A stretch of DNA of 45,945 nucleotides from Pseudoneurospora amorphoporcata. Its lineage: Eukaryota; Ascomycota; Sordariomycetes; Sordariales; Sordariaceae. Position numbers and translations under genes: made by a program. The notes under the pieces were generated by a model. The model ran no database searches. It was not told the DNA's origin and was given only the letters and a program-made list of their open reading frames with translations. The stretch lies in contig MU859300.1 of assembly GCA_033297205.1 (NCBI GenBank), positions 1 to 45,945 of the forward strand, read 5' to 3'. Of this stretch, positions 21,134-31,517 are shown piece by piece; position 1 is the first letter of the stretch, and every line of letters starts with the position of its first letter.

Positions 21134-21203
21134 GTCGGGACAATGGCGGATGGCGCCCCAAGGAGAGAAATGACACCTGCTTGACGGCTGGCACGTTGTT
21201 GTT

Positions 21204-21275
21204 ATTGTTGTTGCGATTGTTGTTGCGATTGTTGTTGCGATTGTTGTTGCGATTGTTGTTGCGATTGTTGTTGCG
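21204..21275. repeat. 12-bp minisatellite, six copies
   Basis: Six exact tandem copies of ATTGTTGTTGCG. They lie about 70 bp upstream of the peptidase start codon, in its promoter or 5' leader, where copy-number change could affect expression. Confidence 0.9.
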
Positions 21276-22135
21276 CGAGACGGCAGAATGCGTGTTGACT
21301 ATATCCCTTCCAAAATGCTCATGGCTTGGGTACAGTCCTCTGCTCCGTCAGGCTCTGATGGAGGGGTTGTTAAACAACGGTACGTGACGGAACGACCTGT
21401 TGTTTTTGTGAGGCTACAATTAAGCCCAGCCGCCCGTCACCCACACTGTTAATGCCGTGAAACATTGTGGCGGCACACCGAACGGCACACAACGCCCGCC
21501 TGTCGTTTGAAGAGCGCCAGGCTCTGGGACACGGTAGGTTGCCAAGTGCAAGTTGAAGAAGGCTGCGCACAAAAGTATAATGGCTGCCTGCCTGCCTGTG
21601 CCAGGATAGTGCATCTTGAATGAAGAGTGGCCGGCTCAACTGGACGGGAAGAAACAGAGAGGTTGGAAAGTAGACAGGCAGGTAGTCTGCTGACCTGCGT
21701 GCCCGCTGAGATAGGAGGAGAGGCACGTTTACAGTGAGAACAAATCGTAGGTTAAGTGATGGAACGGACTCCACGGAATGTGGGCTTCAGGAAAGACAGG
21801 GCTCTGGGAAACAGCTCGTGTGAGTGCAAGGTTTCCCGTGTATTTACCACAGCGTCTGTTAAGCTATTAGTGCTTTTGCTACCTAATAGCTGGCATAAAT
21901 CAGGCCACTTCTAACAGACCATTAGTGCTTACGCTACTTTTAAAGGGCAAATCACACTGTTACTCTATCAATATGATAATCTGTTGGTGTTTGGCATAAG
22001 CACTTCACCAGCACCTCTTCAACGTGGAAACAAAACTGATGCTTTCGAAGCCTGTCACGCAACGGGATATTCTTAGTTTACCGTCAAGGCGAAGCAGCAC
22101 TGATGAACCATGAATCGACAATGAGACCAACGCCA
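21276..22135. other. spacer; nothing firmly recognised
   Basis: Open frames here (21370-21774, minus) are Ser/Arg-rich without family resemblance. Around 21856-21945 a TATTAGTGCTT-type segment occurs twice, which may be an old repeat. It lies 3' of the NACHT-TPR gene. Confidence 0.35.
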
Positions 22136-25100
22136 TCACACAAAAACAGTCTCCGTAACCCACAACCACAAGTCGCTTGGCCTCGCCCAGTCTACCTGCT
22201 CCGACTCAAGCAATTGATGGACTTCAGCATATTTGTTCTCTCGGACGAGCTTCAACGCCTTCTCGGCAAGCGCCAAAAGCCTAGGCGAATCTGGCTCGTC
22301 CGGAAATCCCGGCTCGCTCTCACCCGACACGTCCTTCAGCACACTGTCAAAGTTTGAGCTTGCCTGTTCGACATCCCCTTCGCTGTTTCGCTGCCTTAGC
22401 ATAGTAGCCAAGTCAAGACGGATCCACATTAGGGCCCTGTTTCCCTGATCCTGCTCGGCCTCTACGACGGTCTGCTGTAGCATCACGATTGCCTCGTCCA
22501 CGAGTCCCCTCGCAAGGGCCATCTTCGCTTTGATGTGTGCAACTTGGCAGTATCTCTCAAAGTGGTTTTGCAAACCGCCGCCCTCTTCAATTTCTCCCAT
22601 CATATCTTCGGCTTCTTGGAGCATTCCGGCTTCCTGGTATGTTCTCGCCAGCTTGATCTCGATATCCATCCGGAGCACGTTGGAAGCTGGATAAGAACCG
22701 CGTCGGATCTCGAGAGCTTTCTGGAAGTTGGTGATGGCCTCATGATGGTATCCCAATTCCCTTTGAACGTCTGCCATTGAGGCCTGGGTAGCTACCGTGA
22801 TCTCATCCGGAGACCCAGGCAGCTGAAGCCGCTCTTCAAAGACTGAACGGATAATCGGCAGAGAGAGATTGGCCTTCCCGAGCTGAGCCAGCCCTAGGCC
22901 GTGGCATACCTTTGCCCCGTGGTACGACCAGTTGTCTGATCCTCTAAGCCTCAGCATTTCGGCCGCCGTCTTGGTGAACATTACAAGGGCCGCCGCAAAG
23001 TCGCCCATGTAGTACAAAGCCATTCCCTGGTAGTGAAGAGCCTCGACGAAACCAGCGTCATCTTCCCCGACGACTTCCCGCCGACCTTCGGCCACCTCTG
23101 TGTAGATCTTGTAGGCCGCCCTCATCTTGCCGTTGCATAACCGTGTCCACGCAATGCTGGATTTGGAAAGAAGTACCACGGGGTGCTTTGGTCCGAGAAG
23201 CTCGTGCACCTTCCTGGCAACCTCTTCGCGAGTGGCCGCTTCCTCTTCGGCGAGACCAACGTTGAGATAATAGTCACAAAGGCTCATCCGGGAGAGCCAC
23301 TGGGCGAGCGTGTCCTGTCCCCTTGGCACCTCGTAAGCAGCAGCTAGCTTGTTATACGACAAAGCAACACATTGATGAACGTTAATCATCGCATTGCGCT
23401 CACGCTCTTGGAGCTGGCTCTGCCAAGCCTTGAGACGCTCCAAAGGCCCCGTGACTCCCATCAAGTGGGAAAGCTTGTGTCTTGAATACTCGGCCCAGTA
23501 GACAAACTGTAGGCTATCGAGGAAGCTGCAGACAAGACCGAGCAGTTTGGGACTTGGGCTGTGGATTCGACACAGGTGATGATGCCAGAATCTTGAGGCA
23601 TAGTCGTAAAAGCTGCCTTTCTCTGGCTGAGCGGTGTCAGGCACCTGTTTGGCTTGGTCATAGTTGACCTCCAAAAAGCTCGCAATCGAGTCCAGGGTAA
23701 CTCTCTTCTCACGGAGCAGAGCGGAGATGCACTTCTCCGCGAGAAGGCTGTGCGCATCTCCAAGAGAGATGCCCAGCGATATGTCGTTCGCCTTGCTGAG
23801 GTGGTCCAAGAAGTCTCGTACAGAGGGGTGCGCTAACTGGAAGAGCCCGCCTTGGACACTAACTAGCGGCTTACACAAACGCGAGATCGTCTCTTCTGCA
23901 GAATCCTGACGCAGTGATAACGCGTCAGCCACTTCGGATACCTTGAGCGGTCTTTGTGTCTGGAAGCTGATGAGGAAGATGGAGTTCCGGCACTGCCTCT
24001 CGTCATCTTCCAGAGGCCGGGAGGGGTCATTGAGTGCTGATCTGTAGAAATTGGTGATAGAAGGTACCAGGCTACTTGTGTCCAATCGCCGCTGGAACTC
24101 CTCCATTTGCAGTGCTCGGCCTAGATAGTCAAGGAACAGCTCAGCCCACCAGAAAGATCCGGAAGACGACAAGCGGATGTGTTCGAGGACCTTGTCTCGT
24201 TCTGACTTGGGCAGGCCAAGTCTGTCGTACTCCTTTTCAGCATAGATCATGATATCATGGAGAAGCAGTTGATCGGTCAGTTTGATCGAGAGGGCTTCTC
24301 CAGATGTCAGAGCGAAGGGTGGGTCGGGGCGACAAAAGATGATGATCTTGCTCTCGGTGTTTCGAACAACGCTGGAAAGGTATTGGAGGAACGTGGAAGC
24401 CGCAGGGAGAGAGGGTCCGTCAAAGGTACACTCATCCAGGGCATCCATGACCAAGTTGAAGCCTGGTTGTTGCGCCCTCATCAGACCTTCTGCGACAGGC
24501 CAAATAGCCTCGAAAGAGCAACTTCTGGGTCCGAGGGGGAATTGCTTGACAAGTGTCCCGAGCTCCTTCAGTCTTTTGTTTGTCGCTGCTACCGACATGG
24601 CATTGGTTGCTTGCGCAACACCAGAAGTCACGGCGGAGTCATCCAGAAGCTGATATATCAATAGCGCTGCTGCCATGGTTGGAGTGGAAAGAGTTGTCGA
24701 AGCGGAGCGCTGGAATCGAATGAAAAGCGATGTCCTGTTACTCTGGGACACAAGCTGGCCTTGGAGATAGCCGGCGAGTACCGATTTGCCCCGTCCTAAA
24801 GTGCCCATCACAGAAACGTTAGCTACAGCTCGTTGAGAGTTGGTGAGGAGAGAACAGAACCTTGCTGTGATCATATGAAGCCAACGTACCTGGTAGCCCT
24901 TGTACCCACAGTATATTCTCCTGGTTCTCAGCCATCAGCTTCTGGAACGCTGAATTACTGAATAACCAGTCGCAAGTGCCATCAGCCCGAGAAACCACTG
25001 GGGGCAAATCGATGGCGGCCAAGGCAAGCCATTTCCTGATCTCGGTCACGGTCACGACGTCTGAACGTGGCTGTCAGCAGCGGCTCGCGGCCGGAAGCAT

Positions 25101-26673
25101 TGCTAGTGGTCATTACCTCGCATTTGGTCCAGGATTTTGTTCGCAGTGACAATGGGGAGTAGTCTTAGTTCTAGATCACGCGTGGTTAGCAAGGCAAGAT
25201 TCAATGTGTCCATGCACCTGTATTGGTGATCATCGAGCAGGATGATGGAGTGACGACACAGGAACTTAAGGCAGGTTGGTTTGGCAAGCGACACATTTAT
25301 CTGACAAGAGTTAGTTGCACCTTTGAGCACCTCATCAATCAGTATTCTACTGTTGGAGGAAAGTTGGTTGCCAAGTTGTGATGTTGTGTCTGTAGGATGC
25401 ATTATTAGTCCTAACTGTCATACTTGAGCACATATATGGGTTGGGTTGTCACACTCACCGGACAGCTGCCGTACACGGTCCATGACCTGGTCGATGTTCT
25501 GCATCGCGCTTCGTACGTCCAGGTTGATGATCCCGAAATTGTCGAGACCTAAAGATAATGCGATTCAGTACATTTCAAACATATCAAGGCACTCCCACGT
25601 GGCATATCGAGGAGGTACAGGTAGGTTGGGAAATGATAGGCTGTTTTGAGTCCAAGTCTTACTCTTTAAAGTTGCTACATAAAACGATCTCCGTGTGAGC
25701 CAAGACTGTGATTCTGGGAGGGGACTGCTTGATGAGAACGTACCTCGTGTTTGAATCTCTTTGTCTACAAGCTCAGACGCAGCGCGCATCTCTTTCAACT
25801 TGTCCTCAAACTTGCTCGCCTTCTGGGCCAAAATAGAAATGCCAAATCTTTCTGAAGACGGCCATCAGACATTCGTATTAGCTGCGCTCTTTTTGCGAAT
25901 CTGGGTGTTGAACGTCAGAGTAGATTTTGGGATATGCTCACTCAACGACCCCTTCCTGAGCCAATTTGTTGACGACACCAAAAAGTCAACGACTTTGTGG
26001 TACAACCGTACAATTGCTTGACGAGTGGTGGGCGAGCTCAGTATGTCCGTAATGGCAACCGCTTGCTCCCAACGTCCGACATGATAGATTATCTCCATTA
26101 TGCCTTCTCCAGCAATACGTGAGGCTTTTTCCTCTTCCTCGGTGATCTGTTTATTGCTGATTACTTAGCAAACTGTCCTCTGTGTGTTTGTGGGAGAATG
26201 AGGGAACAATTCTTTTTTACCGCACCTGAAGCAGAACACGAACGGAACCCCAAACTAGACTGGCCACCTTGGGATCAAACTGTATAAAGACATCAATGGC
26301 TTTCCCATAGTGGTGTATTCCATGCCAAATCTGTATAAGTATTTCGGCGCCACGAGATCTTTTCCTGTTCAATCGGCTGTAAGAGTCAAGTGCCGTGAAC
26401 ATGAGCTGGTCGGAATTGATCTTGTTAGTGGTAGGCGGTCCGCTGAGTTCGATATACTTTTTGTTGGCAGAGCCATTTTTCAGTCCGTCGTTGTACATCT
26501 GAAATTCAAAGTCGGGCAGGACCATCGAAATTAGCTCCAAATTCTGGCTGAAGTTGCTTCATCTCCCAATTCATGGTAAGTAACTTTGACGTACTGACCT
26601 TGATAGCTTCCTTCCAGCACTCGATGTCGCCGCGCTGTGAGAGTGTGGGAACACTCGGCAGTGTGGTAGCCAT
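22136..26673 (-). CDS. NOD-like receptor: N-terminal helical domain, NACHT, TPR repeats
   Basis: Predicted exons are 26673-26599, 26543-26226, 26146-25942, 25851-25744, 25548-25459, 25389-25117, 25060-24890 and 24795-22136. They join in phase to 1299 codons. The N-terminal ~250 residues form a helical domain (DQLMFTALDSYSRLN...VASLVWGSVRVLLQ) of the kind found before NACHT in fungal STAND proteins, possibly the DUF7708 family. The NACHT P-loop GLPGRGKS is split exactly by the 94-nt intron 24796-24889; Walker B is LVMDALDEC. The C-terminal third has TPR-like helical pairs (ALHYQGMALYYMGDFAAALVMF, ASMADVQRELGYHHEAI, IKLARTYQEAGMLQEA). A 12-nt micro-exon at 25663-25674 with good splice sites would add four residues in phase. 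Exons are open, so it is probably functional. TPR-NLRs are thought to sense ligands through the superhelical repeat. Confidence 0.85.
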
Positions 26674-27906
26674 GGTGCTCCGATCTTTGAGCCAGTAGCT
26701 ATTGAACTGGTTTTTGAAGATTCCTCCCTAGAGACCACCAAAATCAAAGAGAGACTGACCAAAGTTCTAATTTCCGCAAATCGAAAAAACTTTTGTACTA
26801 GTAGCTGGAAATGCTGGAAAAAAAGGCTGTTCACCGTACAATCTCACAGATAAAGGAGAACCCAAAACCATTCAAACCGGACTGTCAAAAACTCAGAGCA
26901 AACCGCACCAATGACATTTTAGCGGATGCCTTGTATTTCCTTTTGCCCTCCCACGGTACATATGTGCTTTTCCGTTCTAAAATTGTATATAATGTATCTC
27001 CTGATCAGCAAGATTTTTTCCTTTTGAGAGATTGGTTTCTGCCATTCATGGTTCGTCAGCCGTTGTATATCCGGAAGCAGCCTCAAAATTGCCAAATAAA
27101 CAAGGACCAATCATCCTGTCAAATAGGTCGCTGCAGTTGCTTATCCTCGGGACTATCTTGTTGGTGTAAAGAAGCTGGCAATATTCTTGGCTGCTTTTAC
27201 GATAGGTACCTTAGTTAGTACCCCACCTTGGCGAGATTTTGAGGCGGGATGATTACACCGAAGCATGTGCTCGGAATGGTTGTTGAGCTTGTAGAATTCT
27301 GCCTTGTGCCACCATCAACGCCACATTTTCCCAACCCCTCTTACTTCTTCGTACACACTGGGCTCAGAACATGTGCAAGCTCTGCGTGCACATGATATGT
27401 TCAATAATGTTTGCCCTACATGGATCTCGACGCCCATCCGGAAGTTGGACATCATTGAATGTCGAGATGGTTGGGTAGAAGGAATGGGCGAGAGCGAATA
27501 TAGCAGTAGAGGCAGGCTGAGGTTGTGGAACAGTGAAGGTCGATCTTTGATTCGTCGACACTCGCTGTCGAGGAGGACTTTGGAAGAAGAATGAGTCCGT
27601 GTTGCAAACCGGCGGTGGTGGACAACCTGGAGAAAAGTGACAAGTATCAACGGGTGCATAGAAGGTGGTGTGAAGAGTTTAGGCAGAATACCGAAAAGTG
27701 CAATTTTGTTTTCGTCCATCAGACCAGGCTGAGAAAGCGCCCTAATATAATGAGTATAAAGATAGGTATGAAAAGACACCACGGCGAGGAAACTTTCACA
27801 CGATCAAGCACCCTTTGAGCGCAACCAGTACCTGAACTTTGCCTTTGTCTTCACGATATAGGGCGCCTCTTTCGTTCTCAATTCAATCAAGGAAACCACC
27901 ATCAGC
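26674..27906. other. intergenic; no gene supported
   Basis: Includes the presumed promoter of the NACHT-TPR gene. Several open frames on both strands (26811-27218 plus, 27315-27782 minus) have ordinary composition but no motif, and they overlap one another, so I call none. Confidence 0.4.
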
Positions 27907-28371
27907 ATGGCCCACAACCACAGTCACGATCATTACCACCGCCAAAATGATGGTGAAGTTGACCCAAAGAATTGCTGGCCAAGAAATGGCTGTACGGTGA
28001 AAAGAAAGCAACTCTCCGAGATATACCCTAATCTCACCGTTCGGCCCCGTCCAGAGCCCCAGTCCAATGACAATGACCATGACAAATGGTCAAACGAGTA
28101 CGAGCAATGGGGCCCTTTGAGATGTCCTTGCGGCAACGGATATTTCTGCCGTGAGCATGGTGACTGGATCCCAGGTGACGAGGTCGGCCCAGGCAAAGCG
28201 GTGCCCGCTGATCAACAGCGACAAGGCGCTTGCCCAAGTAGCCACTATGAAGAAGGTAAGGCACCATCTTCGACAACTCTCACAGCATCCCTCGTTGCTG
28301 ACTTACGTGAATTGGTAGACTGTTCAGGCAGGGAGAATTATGTTGGTCGACGAGATGCCATCGAAATCTGA
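27907..28371 (+). CDS. small hypothetical protein
   Basis: The frame opens at MAHNHSHDHYHRQND, a His/Asp-rich start that could bind metal, and has Cys-rich WGPLRCPCGNGYFCREHGDW in the middle. A splice at 28256-28318 (GTAAGG...TTGGTAG, 63 nt) keeps the frame and would give 133 residues; unspliced it is 154. The C-x-C...C-x-x-H spacing is suggestive of a small zinc site, but I recognise no family. Existence as a gene is uncertain. Confidence 0.4.
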   Translation: MAHNHSHDHYHRQNDGEVDPKNCWPRNGCTVKRKQLSEIYPNLTVRPRPEPQSNDNDHDKWSNEYEQWGPLRCPCGNGYFCREHGDWIPGDEVGPGKAVPADQQRQGACPSSHYEEGKAPSSTTLTASLVADLRELVDCSGRENYVGRRDAIEI

Positions 28372-28736
28372 TTTGAGGCCAATCTAGGCACAGTGATTCT
28401 GGTGACGTGCCTGAGTTGTGGTGGCTGCGCTGAAGAGACTTTGGATCCAGAGAGACAGTCAGTAAATATATTGCTTTGTGGAGTAATATAATGAACGTAA
28501 TACTCCCGAGCTCGACTCATCTGATTACTACGATCATGCATGTCTTTGTATTTGTCTTTGAGACGAAGTCTCATGGTCTCTAGTGTCCGGTGTTAGTGTC
28601 TGATATATCTGGACTAGCTGCTAGAAACGCTGAACGAACAAGAGACGGGTAACAGACTCGCGGGTCAGAAGCACGGAAGAGCGGTTTCTGCTTACCTGAA
28701 TATTAACCAGTGTCGCTGTCCATGCAACCCCTTCCA

Positions 28737-29342
28737 TCACACGATGATTGTCTCTTGCATCGTCCAGCCTCTGAGAAACTCAGGCCCAAGGTTCTCAAAC
28801 GAAGTTTCGAGTGACAATCCCGGAGGTAGTGGACGTGAGATGATGTTTACCCGCCCATAGGAATCAGGATACCCTTTGCCTCGGTCGACAGGAGTGAGCG
28901 CCATGAACTCAAGAGCATCTTCCCCTCGGCCGAGAAGGATAACACGGAAAGAATACTCGTCTCGGAGGGGTGATGGTGAGGAAGGCCCCTTGTTTGTTTC
29001 GAGCCAGTCTGCGAACAAGCTGAGATCGGCATTGCTGAGATCGCTTTGGTGGAACTTTACCCCCGTTGGCCACGTAAGCAGCGAGTGACAGTGGCTGCGA
29101 TCTCGGTCCGACCAAATCCATCCGTCGTCGAACCAGAAGTCTGATAATTCCCGCAAGGAAGAGCTACTGATTGTTGACGCAGGACGTCCTTTTGTATCTG
29201 GACAGTCCACCATGGAAAGCCTCCAGAGTAATGCATCACATGTATAGCCGTGTATGCGTAGGATACGCGGTGCTTCCTTCGACTTGGCTGAGAGGAGAAT
29301 ATTCTGATGACTGCTTGCCCAGGATATTCTGGACCTTCTCAA
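28737..29342 (-). CDS. hypothetical, possibly the C-terminal part of a HET-type protein
   Basis: An open frame of 201 residues. The segment APRILRIHGYTCDALLWRLSMV resembles the I-R-G-x-x-C-D step seen downstream of the HET domain in fungal incompatibility proteins, and GRGEDALEFMALTP would suit the same region. No HET motifs lie upstream, where the frame ends in A/T-rich LTR-like sequence, so it may be a 5'-truncated remnant. It sits near the NLR genes, which fits, but identification is weak. Confidence 0.35.
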   Translation of the reverse strand: MRRSRISWASSHQNILLSAKSKEAPRILRIHGYTCDALLWRLSMVDCPDTKGRPASTISSSSLRELSDFWFDDGWIWSDRDRSHCHSLLTWPTGVKFHQSDLSNADLSLFADWLETNKGPSSPSPLRDEYSFRVILLGRGEDALEFMALTPVDRGKGYPDSYGRVNIISRPLPPGLSLETSFENLGPEFLRGWTMQETIIV

Positions 29343-29482
29343 GCTATAATAGCTTACGAGTTCAATATGTTTTGGAGGAGAAATCCATTAGAAAATTCGG
29401 AAGGAGGGTTTTATATAAAAACTAACGTAACCTTCGCAATATAGGGGCTGTAATTCATACGGTAGAATCAATTGGGAAGAAT

Positions 29483-30011
29483 TGTTACGAACTTAAGCGA
29501 TGACACGGGCCCACCGAACCATCGGGAACACGACAGCCACGTGAAGGCTGGGCAATGGAACCTTTCCAGGGGTAAGAGCCAGGATCAGAGCAAGGAGGGC
29601 TCATAACTGCCAAGATAGGCTCATGAGCCAGAAAGGAGCTCATGAGCCAGGAAGGAGCTCATGAGCCAGGAAGGAGCTCATGAGCCAGGAAGAAGCTCAT
29701 GAGCCAAGCTACGACCAATGAGCCAGACGCATGTAACTAGAAGGCACCAAGGTATAAAGGGACGACTGGAGAACTCAGATTGTCAGATAGTTCTGCAGTA
29801 GTCAACAGATCATCATAATTGAAACTAGTATAACGCTGCTATACTTGTTGTGAACCTTTTGGCTTCACCGAACGTCTTCTGATAGTCTTGTGCCCAGCCG
29901 GCTCACGGTCTCCAGCCGTGCCTGCCGGGCTGGGCCCACTTCTTCCCAGCACCACGCTTAGCTAGCTTTTCCCCGCGATCGTTCGTAGCCTTGTTTCCTT
30001 GTTCAATACAA
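29483..30011 (+). mobile_element. LTR-like sequence with TATA box
   Basis: It starts TGTTACGAAC, carries the tandem palindromes below, then GGTATAAAGGG at about 29753 and a downstream leader-like stretch. Possible end at ...AATACAACA near 30011. No target duplication was found and the right boundary is a guess. Confidence 0.4.
29617..29705. repeat. tandem palindromic repeat, about 20-bp unit
   Basis: Four to five copies of a 20-bp unit, each containing the perfect palindrome GCTCATGAGC. The first copy is GGCTCATGAGCC, a 12-bp palindrome. Copies differ by one or two bases. Confidence 0.9.
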
Positions 30012-30227
30012 CATCTTCTCTCTCTCGCCTTCTTTGTCCCTCTGGTCCAAGAGATAGTCTTCACCTTCAGCTATCCCATTTAGGCAGATCAGACTGCCGT
30101 TCGTCACACACACCTCCCAAAAGCCAACTACACCTCCCAGTTAGATGTACTAAGTATACAGAGTAGGTGTCAGGGGTAAATGGCAGGGGTAAGTACTTTG
30201 TGTAGTATATGCCTCGCCCACTCAGCT

Positions 30228-30425
30228 GGGCTTGGCGTAAGTGGAACGGTGCACTCGATGGCGAAGGCAATGAAAACGTTTCTAGAAACGGCGGCGGCGT
30301 TTTTGGCTGAGTCATCCAAACCCATGTCAAAAACTACTCCCATAGACAAGCCACCGATATGTCTGCATGTCTATGGGAGTGGGAAGGACAGGAAACGGGT
30401 CTTTTAATCACGTGGTAGGGTCAAA
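30228..30425 (-). repeat. 5S-headed dispersed repeat, copy B (uninterrupted)
   Basis: On the minus strand: a diverged 5S 5' portion (up to about 30425, with CCCATAGACA), a hairpin whose arms are CTCCCATAGACA and its complement (30340-30376), a T5 run, GGGTTTGGATGACTCAGC, and a body with GTTTCTAGAAACGTTTTCAT. The body is continuous where copy A has its nested transposons. Confidence 0.65.
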
Positions 30426-30876
30426 AAACTGAACAACCACCTCCCATATCCATATCGTTCGGACGGAGGCAAGACGGCAAGTGGGGAGGCGGCGCTAAAA
30501 AGACGAATATAATTGGACGGATTACGAGAAAAGTTGACCGTCCTGACACTGCCGCTAGATCTTTTACACGGGTAACACCAAGATTGCACTCGGTCAGAAG
30601 ACCATTCCTGATTGGTTTCTGGTATATGCAGTTAGTCGCCGAGTCTGATGAGAGCGTGGCAAGGGAATCTCTCGCTCTTGTCTTGTTGGATCACGGTTTG
30701 TGTGATCCCCTATGACAAACTAATCACGATCGACCTCCTTCATGTACCTGCCTCAACCTACCTTCTTCATCTGCCTGCATTAGCCCACCTCTTCCCTTCC
30801 ATCCTGGCATATCATAACCTTGGTGGTTGGCTTGCAACACACTGCCGGCGCAGCCACCAACACCTTTGTAGACGAG
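30426..30876. repeat. dispersed duplication, copy 2
   Basis: Direct-orientation partner of 4794-5255; see that entry. Upstream of it (minus-strand sense) nothing further is shared with copy 1, and downstream the 5S portion diverges near nucleotide 62 of 5S. Confidence 0.85.
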
Positions 30877-31381
30877 TCGATTGGCTGAGAGAGCTGCATG
30901 CCAGGGCTGCGAAACAAGGTGACGGCCGCGTTGAGAGCGACAAGCCAACCACAGCTCTAGGATCTGAAGCCGGCAGCCTCCAACTCCACTCAAAGTATGC
31001 ACGTGCCCTATTCACAAGCCCGACTTTGTACTTGTCTGCCTTGATTTAAGTGCACGCCTGAGGAACCAGGCAAATCAAGTTTTGTCGTCGGTTACACTCT
31101 AGCAAATGTCAAGGAACGGTAATACTGTACGCGAAGCCCAAAGGCCATTACGCGTATCACCACTTCAAACTATGATATTTGCTCGGACGATTTCAAAATG
31201 AAAGTCACGTCTCTGGTTCCAGCAATTAAGACCCGAAGTTCCTATGAGAGTGTTAAAATAAAGGTAGTTGCTCAAGGTCGGGGTTGCATTTATACCTTCG
31301 TTATATAGCCTTAATACCTTGGATACTGACGGAGCGGCGGCGTTTATTATTGCCGGTAGGAGCGACATTTGCAGGTTTGCT
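30877..31381. other. spacer upstream of the JmjC gene
   Basis: No gene seen. Short frames only. Confidence 0.4.
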
Positions 31382-31416
31382 AAGCCTTTTTGTCGGTCCG
31401 GACCGACAAAAGGCTT
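31382..31416. promoter_or_regulatory. 35-bp near-perfect palindrome upstream of the JmjC gene
   Basis: Arms 31382-31399 and 31400-31416 are complementary apart from one extra T. The central GTCGGTCCGGACCGAC is a perfect palindrome. It lies about 100 bp before the JmjC start codon, so it could be a dimeric protein-binding site, a transcript hairpin in the 5' leader, or a relic of paired transposon ends. Confidence 0.6.
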
Positions 31417-31517
31417 GGCACCCTTGTCGCTAAATTCTTTGCTTCATTCTTTCCACGTCAACACCATCTCCCCATCTTCCCACTACATACAACCATCGTC
31501 CTTTCTTCCGTTTCAAA

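Noticed and set aside
26811..27218. plus-strand open frame of 135 residues upstream of the NACHT-TPR gene
   Set aside because: No motif, overlaps other frames, and starts inside the presumed promoter of the NLR.
29617..29705. CRISPR-like array
   Set aside because: The units are contiguous without unique spacers, and the context is fungal.
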